Positions 1 to 10,342 of a DNA stretch of 64,000 nucleotides are shown here, one piece after another. Location: assembly GCA_964020085.1 (NCBI GenBank), contig OZ026602.1, forward strand, positions 28,758,677 through 28,822,676. Reading direction: 5' to 3'. A program made the position numbers and the translations under genes. Under the pieces are notes generated by a model that searched no databases, was not told where the DNA came from, and was given only the letters and a program-made list of their open reading frames with translations. The DNA is from Micromussa lordhowensis (lineage: Eukaryota > Cnidaria > Anthozoa > Scleractinia > Lobophylliidae). Position 1 is the stretch's first letter; every line of letters begins with the position of its first letter.

Positions 1-539
1 TAGCAATGAAGACTAACTTAAAATATTACTTAGTTTTTTGTCCATCCAGATCATTTTTCAAAGATTACCAGTATATTATTAATGAGCTTTCATCTACATG
101 TACTACTCAATTTTCTACCTTTTGGGATTTCTTAAAGACATTTTTCCCCAACGAAGATGTATAAAATGAAGCTTATTCTACCAAGAGCAAACATGTCTAA
201 GTATGCCCTTAGGAAAACTTTTATACTTAACCTGGATTTAATGAGGTTAATAGTGAATTAACATATACTTTAAAGTGTATCTAATACATACCTGTTGTGC
301 TGTTCTTAACTTATACCTGATCCTTATAAAAAAAACAGTCCAGCGTAATACTGTACTTAATAGCCACTTAAGGTATCTGCACTGGCAAATTTTCAACATT
401 TTCTTTTAAGTTCAAAATCTATTGACAGTAAGTTTAGGTCATGTAATATGCATATCTATCTCTTTTTTTAAATTAAACCATCGCATTCAAGAAAAAATCT
501 GCTTCAAAGTTGCAAGATTTACCGGAAGTTCAAAGAGGA

Positions 540-655
540 ATATTAACTTCCGTTTCTATGGAACGTGTCCGCGGGGGCCAGCGGAAGGGAAATTTGACTC
601 TAGTGTTCACTAGTTTACCTCTCCCGCGTGGTTCTCAAAGATTTCAAGATCGAAC
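540..655 (+). promoter_or_regulatory. GC-rich promoter-like segment before the first gene
   Basis: This stretch is clearly richer in G+C than the AT-rich DNA on either side and lies directly before the ATG at 656. No TATA box was recognised. A promoter role is inferred from position and base composition only. Bases 1-539 hold nothing I recognise. Confidence 0.3.
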
Positions 656-1668
656 ATGGCTGACAGTTCCGTGAACTGCGAGGCTGCTTTCCTCACTTTA
701 AATGCCGAATTCGAACAAAACGGGTAGGTATTTTCTCCTTTTCTTTTTAGTTTTGTTGAAAGTAATATTTTTCAGAACGCTCTTTAGCGTTTTCTACTTA
801 TAATTTGTTTAGATTTGGGAAAACACCCGAAGGTCTCGCAAATCTCCTTCGCACGACATCAAGAAAGCCTGGAGAAACGGCTGAAAAGATGCGGCATCGC
901 ATCTACTCTCGGCTGTATGGGATTATGTGGGTAATTGACTTGTATACAATTTAATGGTAAGTTCTCAATGGTATCAAAAGGTCCCAAACATTTCTCTATC
1001 TGTACGTGGTGGTTGCATGTAACCTCGTGCGAAATTATCGAATTCTCATCCATTGTGCTTCCCGTTTTAGGTGATTGTGTCACTCGAGCAAATGCAAATC
1101 TTTTGTTTATATAATTACTGAAAATGTTTTTGCTGTTGTTGTCTTAGATATATTTTTCATTTCGCTCTTTAGCATGGATGTAAAATAGGCGGAGGTCAAT
1201 TTACTGGGGGTCAACCCACCTTTGTGTTCCCTGAATGTATCAAGAAAGTGGTGCGCGCCATTGTTCCAGAGGATGTCCGCGACTTTGAGGATCCAGTTGG
1301 TCCTCATGTAAGTTAATGCTTCTGATTTTATATGGTATCAATGACTATGAAAGGGCAAGACCAATCTCTCGATGTTCATTGTGTTTATGAACTCATTCAA
1401 TGTTCCAATGGTCTGACTTATGCTCAATCACAAGAAACATTTTTCATCTAAACGTTCGAATGGTGAAAATTTGAGAAAACATATGTTACAAGGCTGTGGC
1501 TGTAAACATGTTAGATTGTTGATGACTTCTGTGTTGTTTTAGGTGTATCACGTCACATTGCAGGACCTGGTGGAAACAAAGTGGCCAGCAGTGAAAAAGG
1601 GAAAAAAGAATAAGAATTGGCTCTCTGTTACATCAGTGACAAAATTATTATATGAATTAGAATTATAA
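656..1668 (+). CDS. Small four-exon gene, product unknown (148 aa)
   Basis: I do not recognise the protein. Four exons join cleanly: 656-723, 813-930, 1173-1307 and 1543-1668. Introns begin GTAGGT, GTAATT and GTAAGT, end in AG, and all phases agree, giving an uninterrupted 148-residue reading frame that starts MADSSVNCEAAF and ends in a Lys-rich tail. A central Gly/Gln-rich stretch (GGGQFTGGQ) follows a basic region. The length and the agreement of all splice phases are the evidence for a real gene. No signal peptide or membrane segment is visible. The last exon contains the first unit of a 125-bp tandem repeat, so its last 25 codons or so are repeat-derived and the native C terminus may differ. 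The start is the first ATG after a GC-rich segment. Confidence 0.6.
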
Positions 1669-1885
1669 GAAGTATAAGAATGAGAAATTATAAGAATTAG
1701 TTTTCTATTATCTCAGTGAAAAAGGGAAAAAAGAAAAAGAATTGGCTCTCTGTTACATCACTGACAAAATTATTATATGAATTAGAATTATAAGAAGTAT
1801 AAGAATGAGAAATTATAAGAATTAGTTTTCTATTATCTCAGTGAAAAAGGGAAAAAAGAATAACAATTAGTTTTCTATTACATGT
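1591..1885. repeat. 125-bp tandem repeat, about 2.3 copies
   Basis: Units begin with GTGAAAAAGGGAAAAAAGAA at 1591, 1716 and 1841 (third partial). Copies are nearly identical, so the duplication is recent. The first copy supplies the end of the reading frame of the preceding gene. Confidence 0.85.
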
Positions 1886-1894
1886 AACTGCATT

Positions 1895-2215
1895 CTTTAG
1901 AGCCATTGTGTGTTGCTGTTATTATTGTACTTCCTTCAAATGAGCATCCGGAAATCAAGGCTAATGGATACACATTTTCTGCCATCAGAGCATTTTTTGT
2001 GCTTGAAAATAAAATTAATGATTATTGTTATGGCCGCAATGTTTTGTTTCAATCTCCTAAATCATTATCTGTATTCTTTAGGCTGTTAGAGCCATTGTGC
2101 GTCGCTGTTATTCTTCTGCTTCCTTCAAAGGAACATTGTGAAATCAAGGCCAGTGCATACACATTTTCTGCCATCAGAGCATTTTTGTTGTGTTTAAAAA
2201 TATAAATATTGTTAT
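1895..2215. repeat. Diverged direct duplication, period about 190 bp
   Basis: Two related segments start with a CTTTAG then AGCCATTGTG pattern near 1895 and 2075 and share the later block CACATTTTCTGCCATCAGAG. Each begins like a splice acceptor followed by possible coding sequence, so they may be relics of a duplicated exon. No long frame survives. The stretch 2216-2626 holds nothing recognised. Confidence 0.6.
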
Positions 2216-2626
2216 GGCCACAATGCTACTGTTTTTTTGTGGCTTGATTTTACCTTGGTTTATTGTTTCAATCTGGTAAATCATAGTAACATTACCACAC
2301 CCAAGAACAAAGGAAATGAACACAACAACACACAATAAATTTGAAGCACAATATATTGATTACATTATCTTGTGGAAGTGATACTTGTACTATCTACTAC
2401 AGTAACTGGAACTGAAGACTTTCTTATGCAGACATTGAACATAAGTCTTAAAATTTCAATGTCCAAATTCATTTACACATGTATATTATAGGCAAGCAAC
2501 CCTTCAACTCTATTTCATCTCTCTAATATCATTTAGAAATAGCCCATTTTCAAATGCTTGAAATGGTGAGATTTGAAATAAGTAACCCCTAAAAAATGAT
2601 CTCTTTGATAACAATAATTGATAATA

Positions 2627-2764
2627 ATTATTGGATGGGGTTTTTGTGAATCCAGAATAATCAAGGTCAAGGTAAGGGTTACCAGCCGAAGCTGACGGCT
2701 GAGGTTGATAATCCTTACGAAGACCTTGATTATTCTCCATATCACAAAAACCAAATCTAATAAT
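2627..2764. repeat. Palindromic MITE-like hairpin (138 bp)
   Basis: The left arm reads into GGGGTTTTTGTGA and then AATAATCAAGGTC; the right arm carries GACCTTGATTATT and then TCACAAAAACC. The arms pair over about 40 bases with few mismatches around a short loop, typical of a foldback MITE. No transposase is associated. The stretch 2765-3929 holds no supported gene. Confidence 0.65.
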
Positions 2765-3933
2765 GTTTTATTATACATTGAACAAAAAAAATTGAAGTCA
2801 TATTTTTGCTTCTTCACTGATGGGAAGCAACACAAAGTGCTTGAACCTAACATGATTACCTGTGACCTTGAGTGTCCATGAGTTGATAATTATTATTTTA
2901 TATTGTGCAGTTTCAAATATCCATACCCTTCTGAAGGGGTTCTTTTCATGTAAGGGAAGGTCTTCAACAGTCCACAGGTCCACAGAATGACAGTACATAC
3001 TTTTAAGACGTTTTCTTTTTTTTGGTTCACACCCCTTAGCTAGGTTCGCACTCTGACATTCAGCGGGTACACATGTCCCGTCCAAATTCCATTTATATAT
3101 CCCAGCATCTTTCCGGCCAGTTCAAGCATGGCGCCAAAAAGCGAAGAAGTTTACAATAATTATTCAAGGTCAGTTTTATTGTAAGCAAGTTTAGATGGTT
3201 TATCGTAGTATTCTTTTTAGAAGCAATGATATTTGAAGTTTCTGCACGAGGAAATGCCTAATATGCTATGGCTTAAAACAACCATATTAAACAATTACCG
3301 TATTGTCAACGCGAGTTGATTTTTGCCCGTATATATATCAATGTCTGATGATCGCCTAGAGCGTGAAACTCGAGTAACTAGTAATACTTTCCTTCTTTTA
3401 TGTTTGTATTTTGCTCTGCACATTTCTGCATCGAGCACTCCTAGGATAAGCGAAGCAATTTCATTTCTTGTTTATTCGTTTAAATGCTATAATAAATATT
3501 AATTTGCCATGGTTGAGGTCCAAAACCTTCTGCTGTACAGTTTAGTTCTGTCATTGACACCCAATTTGTTAAACAAGCTATGCAAGCTGTAGCTGTCAGA
3601 GAGTATATATAATTGTCATTTGATAAAATTTTATTATTTAGGGGAGTCATTTGCATCTTGGACAAAAGGGTAAAACAATAGGATGTTATTGTTCGTTTCA
3701 CACCGAACATGAGCTTTGTTGTGAATGAAATTATGGAAACACATTGAATTAAATTACCTCAAAATTGGGCAAAGTAATATTCAGGTTTTTATTCACTGTT
3801 TATTTATGAGTATGTAGTTACATTTTTGATTGATATGCGAAAAAAAAGTTATATGTAGCAGAAATGAATTTCAGTTAAATATTGTACAACATTTTATTCA
3901 TCGTACCCCTTTTTATCTTTGTAATGTATTTAA

Positions 3934-4561
3934 GGAGGCTCGAAAGGGTTTTTTTGTTGATGTAGTGTTTGCGAAACGATGAAAGATTACAAAGAAGGAT
4001 ATTTAATGCTGTAGGCAAACTATGTGTCTCCTTGGAACTCTAATGTTGTAATATATTTTGAAGGTGCTTATGACGTCATATTAGTTACCATGGCAACAAC
4101 CCAAGGTCCACAAAAAGGCCCTCTAAATGTCAGTTTTTGTAAAATATCTGAAAAACTAATTTGGTGACCTACCGTTTTTATTTCTTTGTTGAAAAGCTCC
4201 CTAAATTATTTATCTTTTCAGGCAGTATGAAAAAAATTTATCTAGTGGAATTTAATATATCTGTAAAAACGCACTTTATGGCTTCCAGAAAATTCTACTA
4301 GATAAATTTCCCTGAAACTTTTATATTTGAAGTGCCATCGTGAATGACGCATGCATGCAAAAAATCGAGATAGGTCACCAAGCAAACTTTCGAGCTAAAT
4401 ACAAATGTTTTCTGCAGATTTTATTTCCGGTTCGCGCGATTTTACGCAGCATAAACTTCTGGTGTACTGATTTTAATACTGATTCAGCGGACGCGTGCAT
4501 CTTAGTTATGGCTTGTGTAGATTGCGCGTGCCCGTGCAGCTGAAAACCCTTTCGAGCCTCC
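3934..4561. mobile_element. TTAA-flanked MITE (628 bp)
   Basis: Perfect terminal inverted repeats start GGAGGCTCGAAAGGGTTT, with the right end CCCTTTCGAGCCTCC, and are flanked by TTAA at 3930-3933 and 4562-4565. TTAA duplications are typical of piggyBac and Kolobok elements. It contains an inner inverted repeat (AAATTTATCTAGTGGAATTT near 4228, complement near 4289). There is no coding capacity, so it is non-autonomous. Confidence 0.85.
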
Positions 4562-4617
4562 TTAAATGCTTATGGAATTTCAAATCACTGTTATAAGAAA
4601 CAATGGACCAGCCGCCG

Positions 4618-5075
4618 ACACTGTAAACCTATCAAACAACAGTGTCTCCTTAAGTGAAACCAAACAAATGGAACTTGACTGTGTAGACTTAGCCGAGGTA
4701 AATAAATACAGCATATTAATGTCAAATAGGGATCAGAAAATAATATGGAAAAAAATCTTCAAAATATATATCGCTGTGATTTCAGTTTAATTAAAATAAA
4801 ACATATTTCTATCATATAGCTTTTTGTCCACTGCGTATTAATGGTTATGTATTTGTGAATCACTTTTCTAAGAAAACTTGAACCTTTTGAGTGTTGACAC
4901 TAAAAACCTAAAATGAGTAGCAACAGTGTTTCTGAACCTGAAACGCAACAAATGTAACAACTTGACTTAGGTACTAAATAAATGGCAAATATTTATCACA
5001 TAGGTTGTCATGATGAAAATCATGAGAAAAATCTTCAGATTATATATAGACAGGATTTCAGTCAAATGAAAATAC
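4618..5075. repeat. Diverged tandem duplication, period about 280 bp
   Basis: Two segments (about 4618-4800 and 4897-5075) share an ordered series of blocks: CAACAGTGT, AACTTGACT, AAATAAAT, AAAAATCTTCA and GATTTCAGT. Identity is low and frames are broken, so this is an old duplication of unknown function. Confidence 0.4.
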
Positions 5076-5096
5076 AAGGTCGTAAATTATAACTTT

Positions 5097-5285
5097 TTAA
5101 TCCCTGATGTTTTCCTGTTGCTCTTGAAGGTATTCCTTAATTCTTTCTCCAAGTGGATCCTTTGATAGCAGTTCATCCAGTTGCTGGCTTGGAAGGTCAA
5201 AGTTTTTCCTGCAAAATCCATCTTTATATGATTTGAGTGACATGTAATACTGAAGCTTTCCTTCATCAACTGCTGGAGGAACTTG
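5097..5285 (-). CDS. Orphan terminal exon, product unknown
   Basis: Read on the minus strand from about 5285 to a stop at 5097-5099 there is an open frame of about 60 codons with convincing coding composition: many charged residues, an acidic Gln/Leu-rich stretch and the end LQEQQENIRD. A possible splice acceptor (ttcctccag) lies at its 5' edge. The upstream exons are missing: at about 5287 the sequence changes abruptly to a GC-rich hairpin and non-coding repeat DNA, so the gene is probably truncated by an insertion or rearrangement. I do not recognise the family. It could be the C-terminal end of a transposase or of a host gene. Confidence 0.4.
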   Translation of the reverse strand, partial: QVPPAVDEGKLQYYMSLKSYKDGFCRKNFDLPSQQLDELLSKDPLGERIKEYLQEQQENIRD

Positions 5286-5288
5286 TTA

Positions 5289-5317
5289 ACCGCGCGGCCA
5301 TGGGCCGAGCGCGGTTC
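5289..5317. repeat. GC-rich hairpin
   Basis: AACCGCGC at 5289 pairs with GCGCGGTT at the other end around a GGCCATGGGCC loop. It marks the boundary between the orphan exon and a repeat-rich tract. A related GAGCGCGGTT lies near 7338, which might mark the other end of one large insertion. Confidence 0.45.
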
Positions 5318-5366
5318 TTGCTCTGCACAGGTTTTTTTTTTTTTTTCGTTTTCGTGTCACCAGACG

Positions 5367-5505
5367 CAGACCTCCGCGGATGATGTCTTTATCAACCAAT
5401 CAGACCTCCGCGGATGATGTCTTCATCAACCAATCACAGGCCAAACTCCCACTCGGTCAAATGTCGTCAGCGAATGATGTCATCATCAGCCAATTACAGG
5501 CCATT
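5367..5505. repeat. 34-bp direct repeats with CCAAT-like cores
   Basis: CAGACCTCCGCGGATGATGT starts units at 5367 and 5401 that are nearly identical over 34 bp; a third diverged unit lies at about 5466. Each ends in CAACCAAT or AGCCAATT, resembling CCAAT boxes, so a promoter-like role is possible but unproven. Confidence 0.6.
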
Positions 5506-6990
5506 TCTCAGCTCTTTTCCTTATACCTCCCCTCAGGAAAGTTTTGTCTACAACAATGCTTCTTATGAACTTTTATTTGGCCACAAGCTACAGTCATTGA
5601 TTGAGCTGTAATTTTCCGAGAAGTTTTGGTGTTGTTGGGCACTTCGCTTTTATCTTTTATTGATCTGTTTATGGATACTTGTTTATTATTTTCGCAGCTT
5701 TAAGTTTAGAAGGTAAGTTTTTCTTTTTTATCTCGCTTAGAGATGCGCGCATATGGTCTGTTTTCATGTATCTTGAAAATCCATCTTAGTATCCTTCGTA
5801 ATTTCGTAGTTTAACTTATACGTTAATTATGGACAACAATGACGTATTGTGGAAGGTTTGCTACAATTCTCAGAGTTAAGATGTTTTAAATTTTTATGGC
5901 AATGTCGCGGAGTAGGATGCGCCATTTCTCAACTGTTTTCGTCAGACCTCTTCTCAGGAAAGTTTTGTCTAGTTAGCGAATTGAATATATTATTCATAGT
6001 CGGGCGAAAATTCCTCGGAGATGGACGTCAGGACATTTGCAAAGATAAGGAATGTAATTTCGGACCTGTTGCTGGCTACTAAGGCTGAAATTATCTAGAG
6101 TTAAGCTGTATTTTCGTTTGCTTGCTTGTTCAGTTTCGAAGGGAATAATGAATGCGCTAGAGAAGGGCGTCTGGTGTCAGCCGTCATAAATAAGACCGTA
6201 TTTATTGTAATGTCATTACAGTCATAATTAAGATGCTGTTTACTTCGCCTCTAGTCGAACTTATAGGTTTCCCGAATTAAAGTTAAAGCGTCTCCGAAGA
6301 AAAACGTAAGAGGACAAATATGATATCCGTGATAAGAATCTACATACTGTAGTTGAATGTAGTTTTAATCAAACAGCTGGGCCCGGCGTCACACTATACG
6401 ATGCAAGTAAGCAACATGTTCACAGTAAATTTCATATTTAGTCCGTCGAAAGCAAATTTTTGGAGACATATGTTGCTTTAGAAATGAGACTAAGCAATGC
6501 ATAAACACATGGCAAATTATAGAGATGCCAAACTCTGCAAAGCGACATGCTGATAACGGCGGAAACTATGCAGACTAATGACCTCTAATGAAGAAATAGA
6601 AAATGTGTGCCAAGTTTCTATCTAGTTATCAAAAAGTGAAAAGACTGTATTGTCTCCATTGTATTGTTTTTGTTAGAAATACACTTGATCACAGTCATCT
6701 TGTTGTTTAGTTTTTCTAGATTTATTTTTGCGAATTTTGGTTCAATGAGGATTTGTTTTAATAACAAATAATAATTTCGTGCCGGAATGTAAAGGTACTC
6801 CTTATCCCCTTTTAGGATCCGTTTTGGAATACTTGTGCAGTGATGCGCTTGACATTAATTTCGGTCAATAATGCTATATTGTGCAGCGTGTTAAATGTTT
6901 TGAACTTTTATTTTGGCAATGAGCTACAGTCATTGATTGAATTGTAATTGTCCGAGTACTTTTCGTATTTTTTGGCACACTTTTCTTTGT
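5502..6990. repeat. Non-coding tract with dispersed direct repeats
   Basis: Two repeat pairs are visible. CAGGAAAGTTTTGTCTA with its left context occurs at about 5502-5550 and 5924-5970. AGCTACAGTCATTGATTGA with flanks occurs at about 5575-5650 and 6899-6985. There is no open frame of note and no RNA gene I can recognise. The tract continues to 7355 without other features. Confidence 0.45.
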
Positions 6991-7355
6991 AGCAATGATA
7001 CATCAATTAAAACCATAACTATTTGAAAGAATGAAGACAGAAGACTATCAATAAACAATATAACTGAAATCAATCTTCAAAACCTACACGAAATTACAAA
7101 CCAAAAATATTATCAATAAATGAAATCAAACACGCAATCATTACATAACGTAAACTATACAATTATCAAGGTCATGAACATACACATCAAATACATGCAA
7201 ACAAGCCATGGAATGCGCTGACAGTGATAAATAAGACCCTATTTACTGTAGTGCCATTACGCTGATTAATAAAATTAAAAGAAAAACGTTGTTGCTAAAT
7301 AATACATAATGTCTTTACAAAAACAAAGAATTAAAAGAGCGCGGTTTTAAGTTTT

Positions 7356-10167
7356 CTAAACTTCTTGTTTAAGGAAGGCTGCTACATTCTCATTTTGGAT
7401 AAACACTCCAAAACCATGGTCCTGGAGTTCCACCATGGCATGCTCGGTCTCCTCCTTGCTTGGTCGTGAGTTGGCATTGTATTTATTTCGCAATGTTTGC
7501 ACGTTGACAACAGGGCCAGCATGCTCCAAGATTTTCTTCTGTAAAGTCTGACTTCCATTCGAGGATTGCTTGGCTTTGGAATCTAGACACTGGTTTGGAA
7601 CATAAAATTATTTAATAACACTCACTTCACTGTAACAAAATAAAACAAAGAATATACATCATGGCACATGGCAGAATATTTTTAATTCAGTTGATTGTGA
7701 TGCACAATGCACAACAGAGTAGAGTAGAACTTGAAATACCAATTTAAAAAGTCACATTGAATACCCCCCCCCCCTCCCCCTTACACAGAATAGACCTGAA
7801 TATTGTAAGCCACGGGAGATGTTACCACAAGGGCCAAGCATGAATGTTTTCACAAAAATATCTCCATTTGAACAAAGCAAAATAAAGTATCCAATATTTT
7901 ATTTCTTTTTGTTACAAAACAGAGAAGTAGTATACTTCATTGCAAGGCCTAAGGTAATGCATTTAAACCTGTAAGTAATAACCAAATTATAGTGAAAGCA
8001 ACTCAACCGGGGCCACCCAACATTTTTAAACCAATCACAAGACAAGTTCAGAACAAAAGAATCAGGGTCTTTTTAACCAGAGAATTATCATTGGTCTGTA
8101 ATCAGGGTCCACTGACTGAAAAAGGCTGATTTTTTGTTTTGGCCTTGTCTTTTGATTGACTAAAGAACGTTAGGTGGCCCCAGTTGAGTTGGTGTTACTG
8201 TAAATTCTGTTTGCAAAATTTATTAAATTCATTTCTTACACCTCACTTTCCATGCCCTTTCCTCCCCACAACAACTAGGTGAGACATAAATACCTTATCA
8301 ATGGCCTTCTTTTGCTCGCGGAAGTAGTCCTCATAAGGTGAATGGCATACTCCATATACTTTTTGCCAACAACCCTTGAAATAGTGCCATATGACCGGAA
8401 TAATGCCCTTCTTGTGTATGTAGAGAGTACATACAGAATTACAGCCAAGCGTATGACCTGACAGCGATCTTTCCCAACCTCGGCATCATCTCTCACCAGG
8501 ACACCGATACTCCACTTGCATCAAACTCGTCATAAAGGGATAATGCATCTTCTGAGAATGTGTATGTTAATCCATCCTTATGATCTCTGAACACAGCATC
8601 ATAGATTTCTGTGAGGTCATGCAGATTTGATTCTTGCAGGTTGCTCACGTGCACCTTTGGAATGGAGAGTAAAATTTAATATAGTTTTAACTTTAAAGTT
8701 TTAAAAAAATTCATGCTATGTTGTTTCTTTTTTTTTAACATAAGATTGTATATGGTAAAGAACTTCCCAGATTGAAGTTCAAAACAATAGAGAAATTTCT
8801 AGCTGTTGGAGTGATTTTCATCACTTGTAATGAGATAAAGTAGCAAAATCCAGATTAATTTCACACCAGTATGGGGCAAGATAACAAACAAGCAAACCAA
8901 CTAAAAGTATTCACTATATAAGTAGAAATTTGCAGAGTAGCTTTGCACAACAAGTACGTTTTAGTTGGTTACACAAGGTGCCCTTCACCTCCTTTTTGGG
9001 GAATTGATCTTCTCAGAAATAATTGAGGTTCCAGGCTCTAAGCAGTACATCATTGGTGGAAAATTGAAAACATGGTTTTGCTATAAATAGTACAGCTTCA
9101 TATTATAGACCTCAATTTTTATAGCTCTCAATCCATGAAACGGCTCTCCTCTTTGGGGAAGGTAATCTTACCCAGGAGAAAAATTGAGTTTTCTGAATCA
9201 ATTCGAATTTCATTTCGGTGAGTCAAGTGGATAATTCTTAACATGGTGCTACCATATATAGAACATTAAATAATAATTGACATACTTTCCTCTTTGTCAC
9301 ACTCCTCTATTTGATAAGTAGACTGCTCGGGTCACAGAGCCCCCCTCCCCCTAAAAAACACAAATCATTATGCCACCCGTCCACACACAGCGTGCCCCCC
9401 CCCCCCCCCCACCTCATGGACCCAAATAGTGTGGCTCCTCAAGTTACCCTGATTTACCTGTGTTTCTTTTCTGGTCATTGCCTTTGGCTTGATAACAGGA
9501 TACAGGAAACGCTCATCAAAACCATTTTTCGCAGAGACCATGGTAGGATATATTTCAGACACAAAGTTCTTGACTTGTATGAATCCACCAAGTGCCAGAG
9601 AGGTTTGTTCAGTGCTGACTTGCAAGGAGCTGTTACCAAGGTTCGTAGTCAAAGAATCGCCATCGTACAGCCGGCACAGAGTTCCTACCTCCTTCTCGGC
9701 AAAGACAGCTCGGATTGTCTCATACATCTCGTCTTTGATAATCGCTGCCAGTCCTTCATACTTGAGTAAATGCTGCCTAAGACCCGTGTCAGTAAATTTG
9801 TCGAGGAAAATCCAGGTACCTTCATTGACTTTCTCCACGTGCGAAAGGGGGATTTTCGCTCCGTGCTTGAACGCTTGGCTTTTTCCCGATGATGGAGGGG
9901 AAATGCAAAGACTGAACAGGCTGAAGTTTTCACTTGCAGAGATGGCTTGACGGAGGAGCAAGCTCCAAGTAGTGCAGCGATACTTGGCAGCATCGCCATA
10001 AACATCATTTCCTTCACTAAATTATGTGCGCACGAAAATTCCTTTATCCACTCAACAAAAAACGGTGGGGCTACATCAGCCCAAGGTATGGCTATGTCCG
10101 ACGCCTCCTTAGCGACTGACAGGATTAATTCCTCGCTCATTTTACTTCTTTTTGGCGGAGAAGCCAT
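7356..10167 (-). CDS. DUF3987-like P-loop ATPase gene, frameshifted
   Basis: This three-exon gene runs on the minus strand: 10167-9458, 8654-8294 and 7589-7356, with GTAAAT and GTATTT donors and agreeing phases. The first exon carries a Walker A motif (PPSSGKSQ), a Walker B-like IIKDEMYE, then RLYDGDSLTTN and NGFDERFLY, an order that fits the DUF3987 family of primase/helicase-associated ATPases. A nucleic-acid-handling ATPase role follows from the family, not from this sequence. Exon 1 changes frame near 9925, exon 2 near 8505 and again near 8335, so the copy is a pseudogene or carries assembly indels. Intron 2 contains a MITE. The gene is divergent from the large protein at 10343 with only 175 bp between the starts, suggesting co-regulation or a shared mobile origin. 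The start is the MASPPKR methionine. Confidence 0.65.
7990..8200. mobile_element. TA-flanked MITE in the second intron (211 bp)
   Basis: The inverted ends share CAACTCAACYGGGGCCACCY, with 15 imperfect outer bases (left TAGTGAAAGCAACTC, right complement CAGTAACACCAACTC). TA dinucleotides at 7988-7989 and 8201-8202 fit a Tc1/mariner-type duplication. The two halves pair over most of their length. It has no coding potential. Confidence 0.75.
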
Positions 10168-10342
10168 TGTGTGTGATCATGAGAAAAAAGGTAAATCGAA
10201 TTAGCGCGGGAATACAACGCGGGAAAATCTTGCCTTGCATTCTGGGGGTCACCTTGACGTAACTAATGAAAACGAGGGTGCGCGCGGTGGCTAAGACGGC
10301 CACGGCATGGTCAATCGGCTTTTTTTCTTTAGTCAATGAAAG
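10168..10342. promoter_or_regulatory. Short divergent promoter region
   Basis: Only 175 bp separate the two divergent starts. The segment is GC-richer than its surroundings (GCGCGGGAATACAACGCGGG near 10203) and contains GTCAATCGGC near 10311. A bidirectional promoter is inferred from geometry; no core element is certain. Confidence 0.4.

Noticed and set aside
2798..3085. Minus-strand open frame of 95 codons
   Set aside because: No recognisable domain, doubtful splice sites and low-complexity end; not supported as a gene.
9311..9950. Plus-strand open frames over the ATPase exon
   Set aside because: Antisense shadows of the minus-strand DUF3987-like exon, partly through poly-C.
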